From assembly GCA_964446485.1 (NCBI GenBank), contig CAYUOU010000004.1:1-64000 (forward strand): a DNA stretch of 64,000 nt, given 5' to 3'. The stretch is from JBDRRP01 sp964446485. Its GTDB lineage: Bacteria > Desulfobacterota > Desulfobacteria > Desulfobacterales > JBDRRP01. This document shows positions 9,261-19,600 of the stretch, piece by piece (position 1 is the first letter of the stretch; every line of letters begins with the position of its first letter). Position numbers and translations under genes: made by a program. The notes beneath the pieces were generated by a model that was given only the letters and a program-made list of their open reading frames with translations, ran no database searches and had not been told where the DNA came from.

Positions 9261-9965
9261 TCAGCCGATTCCCAGGTGCTGTTGGCAAATGCCCGGGGAT
9301 CGGTCCAATTGGGCGGCGGTGCCTTCCCACACGACACGACCCTTTTCGATGATGATATGCCGGTTGCAGATCTGCGACAAGGCATGGATGTCCTTGTCAA
9401 TGACGAGGATGGAAAGGCCGCTGTCTTTCAGGCGGTGCAGGATTTGCCATATATGGTCGCGGATCAGTGGGGCCAAGCCTTCGGTGGCTTCGTCCAATAT
9501 AATTAGGGCCGGGTTCGTCATGAGGGCCCTGCCGATGGCCACCATCTGCTGCTCGCCGCCGGACAGCTGGTTGCCGTAGTGGGTAAGGCGGTCCTGGAGA
9601 GCGGGAAACAGTGAGAGAATTTCGTCCAGGTGCCACTGCACCGGCCCCAGAACGGACCGCGATGCCGTCGCCGTGAGATTCTCAAGTACCGTCAGGGTGG
9701 GAAAGATCTGTCGTCCCTCGGGCACCAGCCCGATGCCCATGCGGGCGATTCGATACGGCGGCATGGCCGTGGTGTCCGTGCCGTTAAAAAGGATCCGGCC
9801 CGCGGTTGGCGGCGTCAGCCCCATGATGGCGCGCACCGTCGTGGTTTTTCCCATGCCGTTGCGTCCCATGAGCGATACGATTTCTCCGCGGCCGATGGCA
9901 AAGGACAGTCCGAACAGTACCTGAAATATGCCGTAGCCGGCGGATAAGGCTTCAACGCGAAGCAT
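9261..9965 (-). CDS. livF: branched-chain amino acid ABC transporter ATPase LivF
   Basis: A 234-residue ABC ATPase of the LivF group. Walker A is GRNGMGKTT, the signature is LSGGEQQM, Walker B is LIILDEATEG; the phrase EATEGLAP is diagnostic for LivF. The start (MLRVEALS) is set by GGAGAGG six bases upstream. It overlaps the end of livG by 14 bp, so it is translationally coupled, and it is the last gene of a five-gene importer operon read livK-livH-livM-livG-livF. It energises uptake of branched-chain or other hydrophobic amino acids; related systems carry urea or aromatic acids. Confidence 0.93.
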   Translation of the reverse strand: MLRVEALSAGYGIFQVLFGLSFAIGRGEIVSLMGRNGMGKTTTVRAIMGLTPPTAGRILFNGTDTTAMPPYRIARMGIGLVPEGRQIFPTLTVLENLTATASRSVLGPVQWHLDEILSLFPALQDRLTHYGNQLSGGEQQMVAIGRALMTNPALIILDEATEGLAPLIRDHIWQILHRLKDSGLSILVIDKDIHALSQICNRHIIIEKGRVVWEGTAAQLDRSPGICQQHLGIG

Positions 9966-10746
9966 GCCCATCCTCTCCGGATAGCGTGCCGTTGGCGTGG
10001 CACCAGTTGTCGCCCAGATACGCTTCCCGCACTTCCGGGTGAGTCTGAATATCTTTCGGCGAGCCGGTGACGATGCATCGGCCGTAGACCAGGACGCTGA
10101 TTCGGTCCGCCAGGGTGAAGACAACGTTCATGTCGTGCTCCACAAGGAGCATGGCGTGGCGCCCTTTCAAGCCGGACAGCAGTGCAATCATGGCCGCGGT
10201 TTCCCGGCGCCCCATGCCAGCAGTGGGTTCATCGAGCAAAAGAATGCGAGGATTGGCGGCAAGGGCCATGCCGATGCCGATTTGCCGCTGTTCGCCATGG
10301 GAGAGACGGCCCGCAGGGACATCGGCCTTGTCTTGCAATCCGAGTCCCCCCAGAATGGCCATGGCCGGATCGCTGAGGGCCGTTATCCGGCGGACATCCC
10401 GCCAGAAGCGAAAGCTGTGCCCCTGATGGGCCTGAACGGCCAGGGCCACATTTTCCAGCGCGGTAAAGCCCCGGAAAATATTGGTGACCTGGAAGGTGCG
10501 CGCCATACCCATGAGGGCGCGTCGGTTGTCTGCGGTGCGTGTGATATCGCGTCCGTTGAAAATAATGCTGCCTCGGTCAGGCGCCAGCATGCCGGCAACC
10601 TGGTTGATGAGCGTCGTTTTGCCGGCACCGTTCGGGCCGATGAGGGCGTGAATTTCACCGCTTCTCACGGTGAGGTTGACGGCATCGGTGGCTGTCACTG
10701 CGCCAAAGCGCTTTTCCAACCCCCGGATGTCCAGCAGCGGTTCCAT
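9952..10746 (-). CDS. livG: branched-chain amino acid ABC transporter ATPase LivG
   Basis: A 264-residue ABC ATPase. Walker A is GPNGAGKTTL, the signature is LSHGEQRQ, and Walker B is LLLDEPTAGM. The LSHGEQR signature and the phrase DEPTAGM mark it as LivG. The ATG lies in TGATG, sharing its A with the livM stop, and GGAGG lies about nine bases upstream. It pairs with LivF to form the ATPase heterodimer of the importer. No regulatory site is visible inside the operon. Confidence 0.93.
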   Translation of the reverse strand: MEPLLDIRGLEKRFGAVTATDAVNLTVRSGEIHALIGPNGAGKTTLINQVAGMLAPDRGSIIFNGRDITRTADNRRALMGMARTFQVTNIFRGFTALENVALAVQAHQGHSFRFWRDVRRITALSDPAMAILGGLGLQDKADVPAGRLSHGEQRQIGIGMALAANPRILLLDEPTAGMGRRETAAMIALLSGLKGRHAMLLVEHDMNVVFTLADRISVLVYGRCIVTGSPKDIQTHPEVREAYLGDNWCHANGTLSGEDGHASR

Positions 10747-11687
10747 CACGACGGCCTCCGGCGTGAAACCAGCCCGTAGATGCCGTTTCTGGCATAGAGC
10801 ACCATAAGGATGAGCAAGGGACCCAAGACGATCATCCAGTGTTCGGTGTACCCGGAGAGAATTTCCTCGGCCATCAGCAGCCCAGCGGCGCCCATGACGG
10901 GTCCCGCCAGGCTGCCCATGCCCCCCAGGATGACCATAATGAGGATATCCCCGGACCGGGTCCAGTGCATGAGCGCCGGACTGATGTACTGGGTCTGATT
11001 GGCGATGAGCACTCCGGAAAGGCCCGCCAGGGCTCCGGCGATGACGAAACAGACCAGTTTGTATCGGAAAACGGGGAACCCGATGGCGCGCATTCGCGTC
11101 TCGTTTTCGCGAATGCCTCTGATGACGGCGCCGAATCGGCTGTGGACCAGGCGCCGACTGCCCCACAGGGTGACCATGAGCAGGGCGAAGACCAGATAGA
11201 AAAACACCGTGTGGTTGCCGAGATCGATGCCGCCGCCAAAACTGCTTCGACTCGCCAGGGCCATGCCGTCGTCTCCGCCATAGGCTTCAAGACCAGAGAA
11301 AAAATAGAAAAGCATCTGGGCGAAGGCCAGTGTGATCATGATGAAATAGACGCCGGTGGTTCGCAGGCATACCAGTCCGATGAGAAGGGAAAGCGCGGCG
11401 GCGCTGAAGACGGCCAGGGGCCAGGCGATCCAGGCGTTTGTGATGCCGTAGTAGGACAACAGGCCCACCGCGTAGGCGCCGGCGCCGAAAAACGCGGCAT
11501 GACCGAAACTCACCATTCCGCCGTAACCCAGGATGAGGTCCAGGCTGATGGCGCAGATGCCGTAGATCATGATGCGGGTGACCAGTCGGGTGTAGAAGGT
11601 TTCCCCGGCAAAGGGAACCATGGCAAGAATGACCATCAGCACGGCGATGACAAGGTGGCGGAAGGGAATCGGAAAGTGCTTATGCAT
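10746..11687 (-). CDS. livM: branched-chain amino acid ABC transporter permease LivM
   Basis: A 313-residue inner-membrane permease with about eight to nine hydrophobic helices. The motif LGYGGMVSFGHAAFFGAGAY, near residues 53-72, is the hallmark LivM loop, and IRENETRMRAIGF is the conserved cytoplasmic coupling region that contacts the ATPases. It overlaps livH by 8 bp and livG by one base, so translation of the set is coupled. Substrate class is inferred from the family. Confidence 0.93.
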   Translation of the reverse strand: MHKHFPIPFRHLVIAVLMVILAMVPFAGETFYTRLVTRIMIYGICAISLDLILGYGGMVSFGHAAFFGAGAYAVGLLSYYGITNAWIAWPLAVFSAAALSLLIGLVCLRTTGVYFIMITLAFAQMLFYFFSGLEAYGGDDGMALASRSSFGGGIDLGNHTVFFYLVFALLMVTLWGSRRLVHSRFGAVIRGIRENETRMRAIGFPVFRYKLVCFVIAGALAGLSGVLIANQTQYISPALMHWTRSGDILIMVILGGMGSLAGPVMGAAGLLMAEEILSGYTEHWMIVLGPLLILMVLYARNGIYGLVSRRRPS

Positions 11688-12552
11688 GGGCGGGAAACAA
11701 TCCCTGCGGCCGCCAGAAGAGAATGCACGCCATAAGTATATAAATGGACATGCTGGCCAGCGCCGGCGGCAGCAGCACCCGGCCGAAGGTGTCCACCAGC
11801 CCCACCAGCAATGCCGCTAAAAAAGCCCCCCGCACCGAACCGATACCGCCGATGACAATGACCACGAAGGCGAGAATGAGGATGGGCTCTCCCATGCCCA
11901 CTTCCACGGAAAGAATGGGGGCGGCCATCATGCCGGCGAACCCGGCCATGCCGGCGCCCATCCCGAACAGCAGCGTAAACAGCAGTTGCACGTTCACCCC
12001 CAGGGCGCCCACCATCTCCCGGTTGCTGGATCCGGCACGGATCAGCATGCCCAGGCGGGTTCGAGTGATGAGCCCGTAGAGGGCCAGGGCGATGACGATG
12101 CCCGCGCCGACGATGGCCAGACGATAAAGCGGGTAGGGGACGCCGGGCAAAATGTGCACGGAGCCGGACAGTGCGGCGGGAATCGGCATGAAATGCGCCT
12201 GGGGCCCCCAGATCATGCGAATCGACTCATTGAAGAAAAGAATCAGGGCGAAGGTTGCCAGCACCTGATCGAGATGGTCCCGATGGTAGAGTCGTCTCAG
12301 GACCATCACCTCGATGATGGCGCCGATGAGCGCCACCAGCGGCACCGCCAGCACCAGCGCTATGATGAACGACCCGGTTGCCTTCAGAATGGCGGCGGCC
12401 AGGTAGGCGCCCACCATGTACAGCGACCCGTGGGCCAGGTTGATGAGGTTCATGATGCCGAATACCAGTGTCAACCCGGCAGACATCAGAAACAGCATCA
12501 CTCCGAACTGGAGGCCGTTGATGGACTGAATAAGGGCGATTTCAAAGGTCAT
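11680..12552 (-). CDS. livH: branched-chain amino acid ABC transporter permease LivH
   Basis: A 290-residue permease with seven to eight hydrophobic helices. MNLINLAHGSLYMVGAYLA, near residues 34-52, is the characteristic LivH segment, and IRAGSSNREMVGALGVN is its coupling loop. It heterodimerises with LivM in the membrane. It follows livK by 141 bp, a gap that holds a partial intergenic repeat, so livHMGF might be expressed below livK level, as is common for importer operons. Confidence 0.93.
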   Translation of the reverse strand: MTFEIALIQSINGLQFGVMLFLMSAGLTLVFGIMNLINLAHGSLYMVGAYLAAAILKATGSFIIALVLAVPLVALIGAIIEVMVLRRLYHRDHLDQVLATFALILFFNESIRMIWGPQAHFMPIPAALSGSVHILPGVPYPLYRLAIVGAGIVIALALYGLITRTRLGMLIRAGSSNREMVGALGVNVQLLFTLLFGMGAGMAGFAGMMAAPILSVEVGMGEPILILAFVVIVIGGIGSVRGAFLAALLVGLVDTFGRVLLPPALASMSIYILMACILFWRPQGLFPAHA

Positions 12553-12584
12553 TGAAAAATGGTGTTAGGTATTAAGTTTCAGGT

Positions 12585-12660
12585 TTTGACGGTTCCGTAA
12601 AAAGTCTCCCGAACATCATTTGTCATTCCGAGGAGCCGGCGACGAGGAATCTCAAAATAT
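12585..12660. repeat. partial copy of an interspersed repeat (GGTTCCGTAAAAAGTC type)
   Basis: This stretch begins TTGACGGTTCCGTAAAAAGTC, which recurs at 31422-31441, and continues into TGTCATTCCGAGGAGC...GACGAGGAATCTCAAA, whose reverse complement recurs at 31350-31385. It is therefore one end of the inverted-repeat element seen complete at 31257-31424. It occupies the livK-livH gap. Confidence 0.7.
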
Positions 12661-12693
12661 TGCATGCCATTTTGCTTATGCAACGATGACGGT

Positions 12694-13860
12694 TTATTTC
12701 ATCCCGCACTGCCCGGCATATGCGTCAGCATGATCCGCGAAGGCCGTGGCGACGGTCTCGGTGGTCAGCACGCCGTCAATCTTTACCACCTTCCGGATGT
12801 AGAAATTCTGAATGGGGAAATGGTTGTTGTTGAATTTGAAGTCGCCCCGAACCGATTTGAAATCAGCCTTCTTGAAGGCGCGGCGCAGCGCAGCGCGATC
12901 TTTCAGACTGCCGCCGGTGCTGGTAAGGGCGCTGTCGATGAGGAGCGCCGCATCATATCCCTGGGCCGCAAATAGGGATGGGAGCCGTCCGTAGGCTGCC
13001 TTGAAGTCCCTGACGAAACGATCATTGACCGGGTTTTTCAGGTCGGGGGACCAGAAACTGGAATTGAGGATGCCCAGCGCAGCGTCGCCCATGGCGGGCA
13101 GCACCATCTGGGCGGTGGTGAAGGCCGTGGTGTACGAGGGGATCTCTTCCTTGAGGCCGGCCTGGGCATACTGTTTGACGAAGTTGATGCCCATGCCGCC
13201 GGGATAGAACACGAAAACGCCGTCGGGTTTGACGGCCCTCAATTGGGTCAATTCGGCGGCGTAGTCGGGCTGGTTGATCTTGGTGTAGACCTCGCCGACG
13301 ATTTCGCCCTTGAAATAGCGCTTCACGCCGGCCAGGGCGTCTTTTCCGGCCCGGTAGTTGGGGGCCATCATGTAAAGGCGCTTGACGCCGATGTCCTGAA
13401 TGTATTTGCCCATGGCTTCATGGGTCTGGTCGTTTTGCCAGGACACGGTGAACAGGTCCGGAAGGCACCCGGCTCCGGCAAGGGGTGAGGGACCGGCGTT
13501 GGCACTGACGAGAAAGAGTTCGGCATCGGTGATGGGCTTGGCCACCGCCATCATCACATTGGAAAAGACGATGCCCGTGATCATGTCCACCTTGTCTTTT
13601 TCGATGAGACGGGTGGCAACTTGAACCCCCACATTGGGCTTGAGCTGGTCGTCTCCCACGATGATGTCGACATCCAGCCCGCCGAGTTTGTCTCCGCGAT
13701 GGGTCACCCCCAGTTTAAAGCCGTCCAGGATGTCCACGCCGAGGCTGGCTGCCGGGCCGCTCATGGTGGCCATGTAGCCGAGTTTGAGGGTGCCCGCCGT
13801 GACCGATGTGGCGGTGAGGAGCAGCAGCGTGACTATGAAAATGGAAAGCGATTGTCGCAT
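12694..13860 (-). CDS. livK: branched-chain amino acid ABC transporter substrate-binding protein
   Basis: A 388-residue periplasmic protein of the LivJ/LivK type I binding fold. A signal peptide covers roughly residues 1-22 (MRQSLSIF...TSVTAG). Next comes LKLGYMATMSGPAASLG, the standard first strand and ligand loop, and IEKDKVDMITGIVFSN around residues 88-103. It is the first gene of the liv operon; AGGAGGCCTAAGGCC precedes the ATG. It captures ligand for LivHM. Proteins in this family bind leucine and valine, but also amides, urea and aromatic acids, so the ligand is not certain. Confidence 0.92.
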   Translation of the reverse strand: MRQSLSIFIVTLLLLTATSVTAGTLKLGYMATMSGPAASLGVDILDGFKLGVTHRGDKLGGLDVDIIVGDDQLKPNVGVQVATRLIEKDKVDMITGIVFSNVMMAVAKPITDAELFLVSANAGPSPLAGAGCLPDLFTVSWQNDQTHEAMGKYIQDIGVKRLYMMAPNYRAGKDALAGVKRYFKGEIVGEVYTKINQPDYAAELTQLRAVKPDGVFVFYPGGMGINFVKQYAQAGLKEEIPSYTTAFTTAQMVLPAMGDAALGILNSSFWSPDLKNPVNDRFVRDFKAAYGRLPSLFAAQGYDAALLIDSALTSTGGSLKDRAALRRAFKKADFKSVRGDFKFNNNHFPIQNFYIRKVVKIDGVLTTETVATAFADHADAYAGQCGMK

Positions 13861-14013
13861 GGCCTTAGGCCTCCTGTGTTGAAGGGAAACAATTCACGGT
13901 TCTCCGATAATTCAATGGATCGGCTATACAATTGGTAAAGACAACTTGTCAAGTTAGGCCGAAATGCCCGCGAATGGATGGCTTGGGCGACTCCCCGGTC
14001 CATCGAAAACCCT

Positions 14014-14131
14014 CGGGCGGGGATAAACCCCGCACCCTACGAAAACCCCCGGGCCGGGGGATGGCCCTGGACCCCACAACAGCCGTGGCCTTCGAGTTCG
14101 GCCGATGTAGGGGCGAGGTTTATCCTCGCCC
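14014..14131. repeat. inverted pair of intergenic hairpins, REPIN-like
   Basis: The 349-bp gap 13861-14209 carries no gene. Inside it are two related hairpins in opposite orientation: GCGGGG-ATAAA-CCCCGC at 14017-14033, followed by ACCCTAC, and GGGCGAGG-TTTAT-CCTCGCCC at 14111-14131, preceded by GTAG. Between them lies another dyad (CCCCC-GGGCC-GGGGG). The same family occurs as a pair at 31626-31707. Paired inverted palindromes of this sort are typical of REP doublets. The first 70 bases of the gap should contain the livK promoter, but I see no clear consensus. Confidence 0.7.
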
Positions 14132-14209
14132 GCAATACATTCCGGGTACGACCGGCAGGCGGTCGGGGTCCGAGGGATATGATACACTGGATGGATAATC
14201 CCGTTGTTT

Positions 14210-15895
14210 TCAAATTTTGTGAAGACGGATTGCTTCTGGCAACCCTTTCAACGGCAGATTGACCGTTAGTCTGACTTCCAAGTCGGATCGAACATACTGA
14301 TAGAGGGTGTCGGACACGATAATTTCATTTCCCAGTGCCTTTTCCTGAATCCGCTGCGTCATGTTTACGGCGGCGCCGACGATGCCGTACTTGACCCGGC
14401 TTTCGCTGCCGATGTTGCCCACAACCACACGCCCGGCGTGGATGCCGATACCCATGTTCAACACCGGCAGGCCTTCGGCGCGCATCCGCTCATTGAAAGG
14501 CGTCATTTCCAGCTGCATCTGCCGTCCGCACGACAACGCACGGCGCACCGTTGTCTCCATTGTCTCCAGGAGTGGATCGAAGAAGACGAGAATGGCGTCA
14601 CCCACGAAATCGATGATGATCCCGCGGTGTTCCTTGATCACTCGGATCATGTGGTGAAAATAATGGTTGAGCACATGGATGGTCTCTTCCGGACTTAGAG
14701 ATTCGGCCAGTGGTGTAAACCCTCGGATATCAGACATCAGAATGACCACCTCGCGCTTATCGCCCCCCAGACGAACAGCATCCGGATGGGCCAGCAAATC
14801 CCGGGCGACGTTTTCGTCAATATAAAGACCGAAAGTGTTTCGGATGCGGTCGCGCTCCCTCAATCCCCCCACCATCGTGTTGTAGCTATCGATCAACTGA
14901 CCGATCTCATCATCGGTGTGCCGCACGATGCGCTGGCCGTAATCGCCCTGGGCCACCCCCTTGGCGGCTTCGGATAAACGGTGAATGGCGCCGACCATCG
15001 GCCCTACCGTTGAACGAATCAGAAATAAGACGAACAGCAGCAAGGTTAAAGAGCCCGTGAAATAATAGAATCTGAAGCGTACGATGGGCGCTAAAACCTC
15101 GCTGCCGGGTGCAAAGATAGCAATCGTCCAGGGCGCCTTGGACAGCGAGTGGTAGCCTGCCACCATGCTGGGGGGGCTTCCCGGCCCCAACACCATGCCG
15201 AAGTTCGTTGCGGAGATGGCCTCTTTCAGGCGTATTTCAAGTGGGTCTCCGGTTTCTCCCAGGCGGTTTCGCCTTCTCATGGTGTCATCGGTGTGCATTA
15301 GATAGACACCGTGCTTATCCACCACGCAGGCCATGGTGCTTTGCTGCCAACCAAAGTGGGAAATATTTTCCACCAGATAGTCAAAATCGATTTTGACCAT
15401 GAGTTGCCCCACCGGGTTATCACTCAGGTCCAGCAACAAAACGTCAAGGGCGACGCTACGATTGGCGGCATCGGCATCCAGCACCGGCGGCGCCAGGTGA
15501 GAGACCCGCGCATGGTGAAAACGCATCATCGGGTGTGTGTCGCGCTGCATCATGCCGATTGGCGGCATCATTTGTGCCTGCGCATCGAACCATTCCAGTT
15601 GAATCTTCTTGATGCCGGGCATCACAGCGATCTGATCCAGAATGCGCTGTCGGGATAGGGCATCCCCGCCGGAGGCGAACAGTTGTATTCTGTCCATCGG
15701 TGCGGCCAGCCGCATATCGATGATGTGTGCGGCCCGCTCGAGTTTGAGCAATGCAGCCTCCCGCCACTGGGTCAGCATCACCTGACGGGCGTAGAGAAAC
15801 CCGGCCAGGCCCACCACGATCAGGATCAGGCTCACCGGCAGCAGTAGCAGCAGCATGAGACGCTGCTGGAGAGAGGTAATGCGCATCTGTTTCAC
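14210..15895 (-). CDS. membrane adenylate/guanylate cyclase (class III) with extracytoplasmic sensor
   Basis: A 561-residue protein. Order: transmembrane helix about 12-36, periplasmic Cache-like sensor about 37-270, second helix about 275-298, HAMP about 299-355, class III cyclase domain about 370-555. The metal aspartates are visible in VVILMSDIRGFT and IIDFVGDAILVFF, and the dimer-site strand is VKYGIVGAAVNMTQR. It makes cAMP or cGMP from a periplasmic or membrane cue. The start is GTG, set by GGAGG seven bases upstream. It lies 205 bp after the small periplasmic gene of the copper operon and may be separate from it. The nucleotide made cannot be decided by eye. Confidence 0.92.
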   Translation of the reverse strand: MKQMRITSLQQRLMLLLLLPVSLILIVVGLAGFLYARQVMLTQWREAALLKLERAAHIIDMRLAAPMDRIQLFASGGDALSRQRILDQIAVMPGIKKIQLEWFDAQAQMMPPIGMMQRDTHPMMRFHHARVSHLAPPVLDADAANRSVALDVLLLDLSDNPVGQLMVKIDFDYLVENISHFGWQQSTMACVVDKHGVYLMHTDDTMRRRNRLGETGDPLEIRLKEAISATNFGMVLGPGSPPSMVAGYHSLSKAPWTIAIFAPGSEVLAPIVRFRFYYFTGSLTLLLFVLFLIRSTVGPMVGAIHRLSEAAKGVAQGDYGQRIVRHTDDEIGQLIDSYNTMVGGLRERDRIRNTFGLYIDENVARDLLAHPDAVRLGGDKREVVILMSDIRGFTPLAESLSPEETIHVLNHYFHHMIRVIKEHRGIIIDFVGDAILVFFDPLLETMETTVRRALSCGRQMQLEMTPFNERMRAEGLPVLNMGIGIHAGRVVVGNIGSESRVKYGIVGAAVNMTQRIQEKALGNEIIVSDTLYQYVRSDLEVRLTVNLPLKGLPEAIRLHKI

Positions 15896-16100
15896 AGTTT
15901 CACCTCCGCGGGGCCCTCAGGGATGGACCGTGTTTCAGGTATACCGAAGAATCGCACAGCGCCTTCGACCGGCCGTACGCCGCCATCCCGAACGTGGCCC
16001 ATGACCCCATCAGCACTGGCCGGCATGTCCTTGCCGCCGGCCTCCTTTGTTGGCTGTTTCCCAGGGCCCCGGCCGGTGGGCCGGCGCCCCGGCACTTGAA

Positions 16101-16556
16101 CTATTGGTGTGGATACCAGAACTTGGCCAAATGGCTCTGTTCTCCTTTTTTGAACAGGCAGATCACTCCGTAGTTGCCGTTTTCGGTGAAGGTGAAATTG
16201 GCCGCATAGGTACCGCTATAGTCTGTCAACGGTACGACCTGCTCTGCTCCCGAGGGTGAAATGATCTTGATCTTACCCTGAATGCCGCCGATGGGGTGAT
16301 CCATCTTTTCATCGAAGAGTTTGACCATCACGTGGTGGGTGGCACCGTTGGGATCTTTCATTTTCATATCAGCAAGACTCATAATCTGAAACTCGGTCCG
16401 GATGCCGTCGACGACCATCTTGTGTTCAAAGACGCCGGTGGCGGGCATTTTCATTGCGCCGCCCTTGCCGTGGGACGCATGGCCGTCCATCGCAAACGCT
16501 CCCGGTGATGCAAACAGCAGCAATACTGCACTTGTTGTGGCAATCAGTCTTTTCAT
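16101..16556 (-). CDS. small periplasmic YtkA/FixH-like protein of the efflux operon
   Basis: A 151-residue secreted protein. The signal peptide is about residues 1-22 (MKRLIATTSAVLLLF...GAFA), followed by a His/Met-rich segment (MDGHASHGKGGAMKMP) that could bind copper or silver. The remainder looks like a single beta-sandwich of the YtkA/FixH type ending in LAKFWYPHQ. AAGGAGAT lies just upstream of the ATG. It is 62 bp behind cusA on the same strand and is probably the last gene of the cus operon. A role as periplasmic metal chaperone is inferred from the His/Met stretch and the neighbours; the domain call is moderate. Confidence 0.72.
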   Translation of the reverse strand: MKRLIATTSAVLLLFASPGAFAMDGHASHGKGGAMKMPATGVFEHKMVVDGIRTEFQIMSLADMKMKDPNGATHHVMVKLFDEKMDHPIGGIQGKIKIISPSGAEQVVPLTDYSGTYAANFTFTENGNYGVICLFKKGEQSHLAKFWYPHQ

Positions 16557-16618
16557 CGTTATCTCCTTTTTAAACGCGTTGAGTTGAAGGATTCGACAAA
16601 CTGGGTTCTCTTTGTTTT

Positions 16619-19600
16619 TCATGGTTTCAGTTTCCATCCTTTCCAAAGACCGTAAATGGCCGGCACGACGATGAGTGTGAGTACCGTGGCGCTTACCATG
16701 CCACCGACCATGGGGGCGGCAATGCGTTTCATCACTTCGGATCCGGTGCCATGACTCCACATGATGGGCATGAGGCCCGCCATGGTGGCCACCACCGTCA
16801 TCATCTTGGGGCGCACCCGCAGCGCGGCGCCTTCTTCGATCGCCTCGTTGAGGCGCCGGCGGGTGAAACCGTCGCCGAATTTCTCCTTGAATTTGTGGTA
16901 AGACAGGTCCAGGTAAATCAGCATGACCACGCCCGTCTCGGCCGCCAGCCCGGCCAGAGCGATGAAGCCTACGCCCACGGCCACGCTCATGTTGTAGTCC
17001 AGGATGTCCATCAGCCAGAATCCGCCGGTGAGGGAAAACGGCACGCTGAGCATCACGATGGCGCTTTCGGCCACACTCTTGAAATTGAAGTAAAGCAGCA
17101 CGAGGATGATCAGCAGGGTCATGGGCACCACCACGGCCAGCCGCTTCTGAGCGCGGATCATGTACTCGTACTGGCCGCTCCAAACCATGCTGTAGCCGGC
17201 CGGCAGCGAGATCTGTTCGGCCACCGCCTGTTTGGCCCGCTTGACATAGGAGCCTACATCGACGCCGGTGATGTCGACATAAATCCAGGCATTGTTTCGG
17301 GCGTTCTCGCTCTTGATGACCGGGGGGCCCTTGACGATGCGGATATCGGCCAATTGGGTGATGGGTACCTGTGCGCCGGTGGGCGTGGGCACCAGAATGC
17401 GCCGGAGTTTTTCGGGCGTGTCTCGCAGCTCCGATCCATAGCGCAGGTTGACCGGGTAGCGCTCGAGCCCCTCGACGGTCTGGGTGACGTTCATCCCGCC
17501 AACGGCGCTCATGATGATGTCCTGCACGTCGCCGACGGTAAGTCCGTAACGGGCCGCCTCTTCGCGCCGGATGTGGTAATCGAGAAAGTTGCCGCCGGTC
17601 ACCCGCTCGGCATATACGCTCATGGTGCCGGGCACCTTGCGCATGACAGCCTCCACCTTTTCCCCCATGTCGCTGAGCACCTGAAGATCCGCCCCCGTTA
17701 GTTTGATACCCACGGGCGTTTTGATGCCGGTGGAGAGCATGTCGATGCGGGTCTTGATGGGCATGGTCCACGCATTGGTGAGGCCCGGAAACTGAATGGC
17801 CTTGTCCAGTTCATCGATCAGTTTGTCGATGCTCATCCCCGCCCGCCATTCGGTTTCGGGTTTCAACGTGATGGTCGTCTCGATCATGGTCAGCGGTGCC
17901 GGGTCGGTGGCCGTCTCGGCGCGGCCGATCTTGCCGAAGACGTTCTGGACCTCGGGAAAGGACGCGATGATGCGGTCGGTCTGCTGGAGCAGTTCCTTTG
18001 CCTTGGTGATGGAGATGCCCGGCAGCGTCGTGGGCATGTAGAGCAGGTCCCCTTCGTTTAGCGGCGGCATGAACTCGGAGCCCATGCGACTCAGCGGAAA
18101 ATAGGTCAATGCCAGCGTCACCACGGCCAGAACGACCACCAGGGTCTTTGCCTTTAGAACGAGCTTGATGATGGGATGGTAAACCCAGATGAGAAACCGG
18201 TTGACCGGGTTTTCGCGCTCGGGGCGGATGCGCCCGCGGACCATGTAGCCCATGAGCACCGGAACGATCGTCACTGCCAGGAGCGCCGAGCCCACCATGG
18301 CGTAGGTCTTGGTGTAGGCCAGGGGTCTGAAGAGCCGGCCTTCCTGGGCCTCTAGGGTAAACACGGGCAGAAAGCTGATGGCGATGATCAACAGGGAGAA
18401 AAAAAGTGAGGGCCCCACTTCGACGGCCGCATCGCGGATCAGCTCCCAGCGGGGTTTTTCCCCGCCGTAGTGCTCGATGTGCTTGTGGGCGTTTTCGATC
18501 ATGACGATGGCGGCGTCCACCATGACCCCCACGGCGATCGCGATGCCGCCCAGGCTCATGATATTGGCGTTGATCCCCTGGCGCTCCATGATGATGAAAC
18601 TGATGAACACCCCCACCGGCAGGGTGAAGATCCCCACCAGGGCACTGCGGAAATGAAACAGAAACGCGATGCACACCAGCGCGACGATTAGGATTTCCTC
18701 AAGCAGCGTGTTTTTCAAATTCTTCACGGCCCTCAGGATCAGGCTGGAGCGGTCATACACTGTCTTGATCTGGACGCCGTCGGGCAGCCCCCGCTTGAGG
18801 TCCTCAATACGCTCTTTGACGCGCTCTATTACCTTGAGCGCATTTTCGCCGAAGCGCATGATCACGACACCGCCCACCACTTCACCGGTGCCGTTGATGT
18901 CGGCAATGCCGCGCCGCAGTTCCGGCCCGATCTTTATAGTGGCCACGTTGCGCAGCAGGATCGGCGTCCCGTTGGCGCCGACGCCCAGCGGAACGGCGTA
19001 TAGATCGTCGATGCCCTTGATATAACCCAGTCCCCGAACCATAAATTCCGTCTCGCCCATCTCCACCAGACGGCCTCCCACGTCGTTGTTGCTGCGCTGG
19101 ATGGCCATTCGGATTTTCTGGATTGAAATGTTGAATGCCCTGAGTTTATTGGGATCCACCACCACCTGGTACTGCTTCACGTAACCGCCGATGGAGGCGA
19201 CCTCGGCGACACCGGGCACACTCGCCAGTTCGTACCGCAAGAACCAATCCTGAATGGATCGCAGCTGGGAGAGATCGTGCGAATCGCTCTCCAGGGCGTA
19301 CTCGTAAACCCAACCGACACCGGTGGCGTCAGGGCCAAGGGCTGGCGTCACCCCTTTGGGCAGACGGCCGGACACGTAGTTCAGATATTCGAGCACCCGG
19401 CTGCGGGCCCAGTATAAATCGGTGCCGTCTTCGAAGATGATGTAGACAAATGAGAGACCAAAAAAGGAATAGCCCCGGACCACTTTGGCAAACGGCACCG
19501 AGAGCATGGCCGTGGTGAGAGGGTAGGTCACCTGATCCTCCACCACCTGGGGAGCCTGCCCGGGATACTCGGTGAATACGATCACCTGCGCATCGGAAAG

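Noticed and set aside
15892..16095. Small 67-residue gene between the periplasmic protein and the cyclase
   Set aside because: Its end overlaps the cyclase start (TGA within GTGA) and it begins right after the upstream stop, but there is no clear ribosome site and the composition is low-information; not enough to call.
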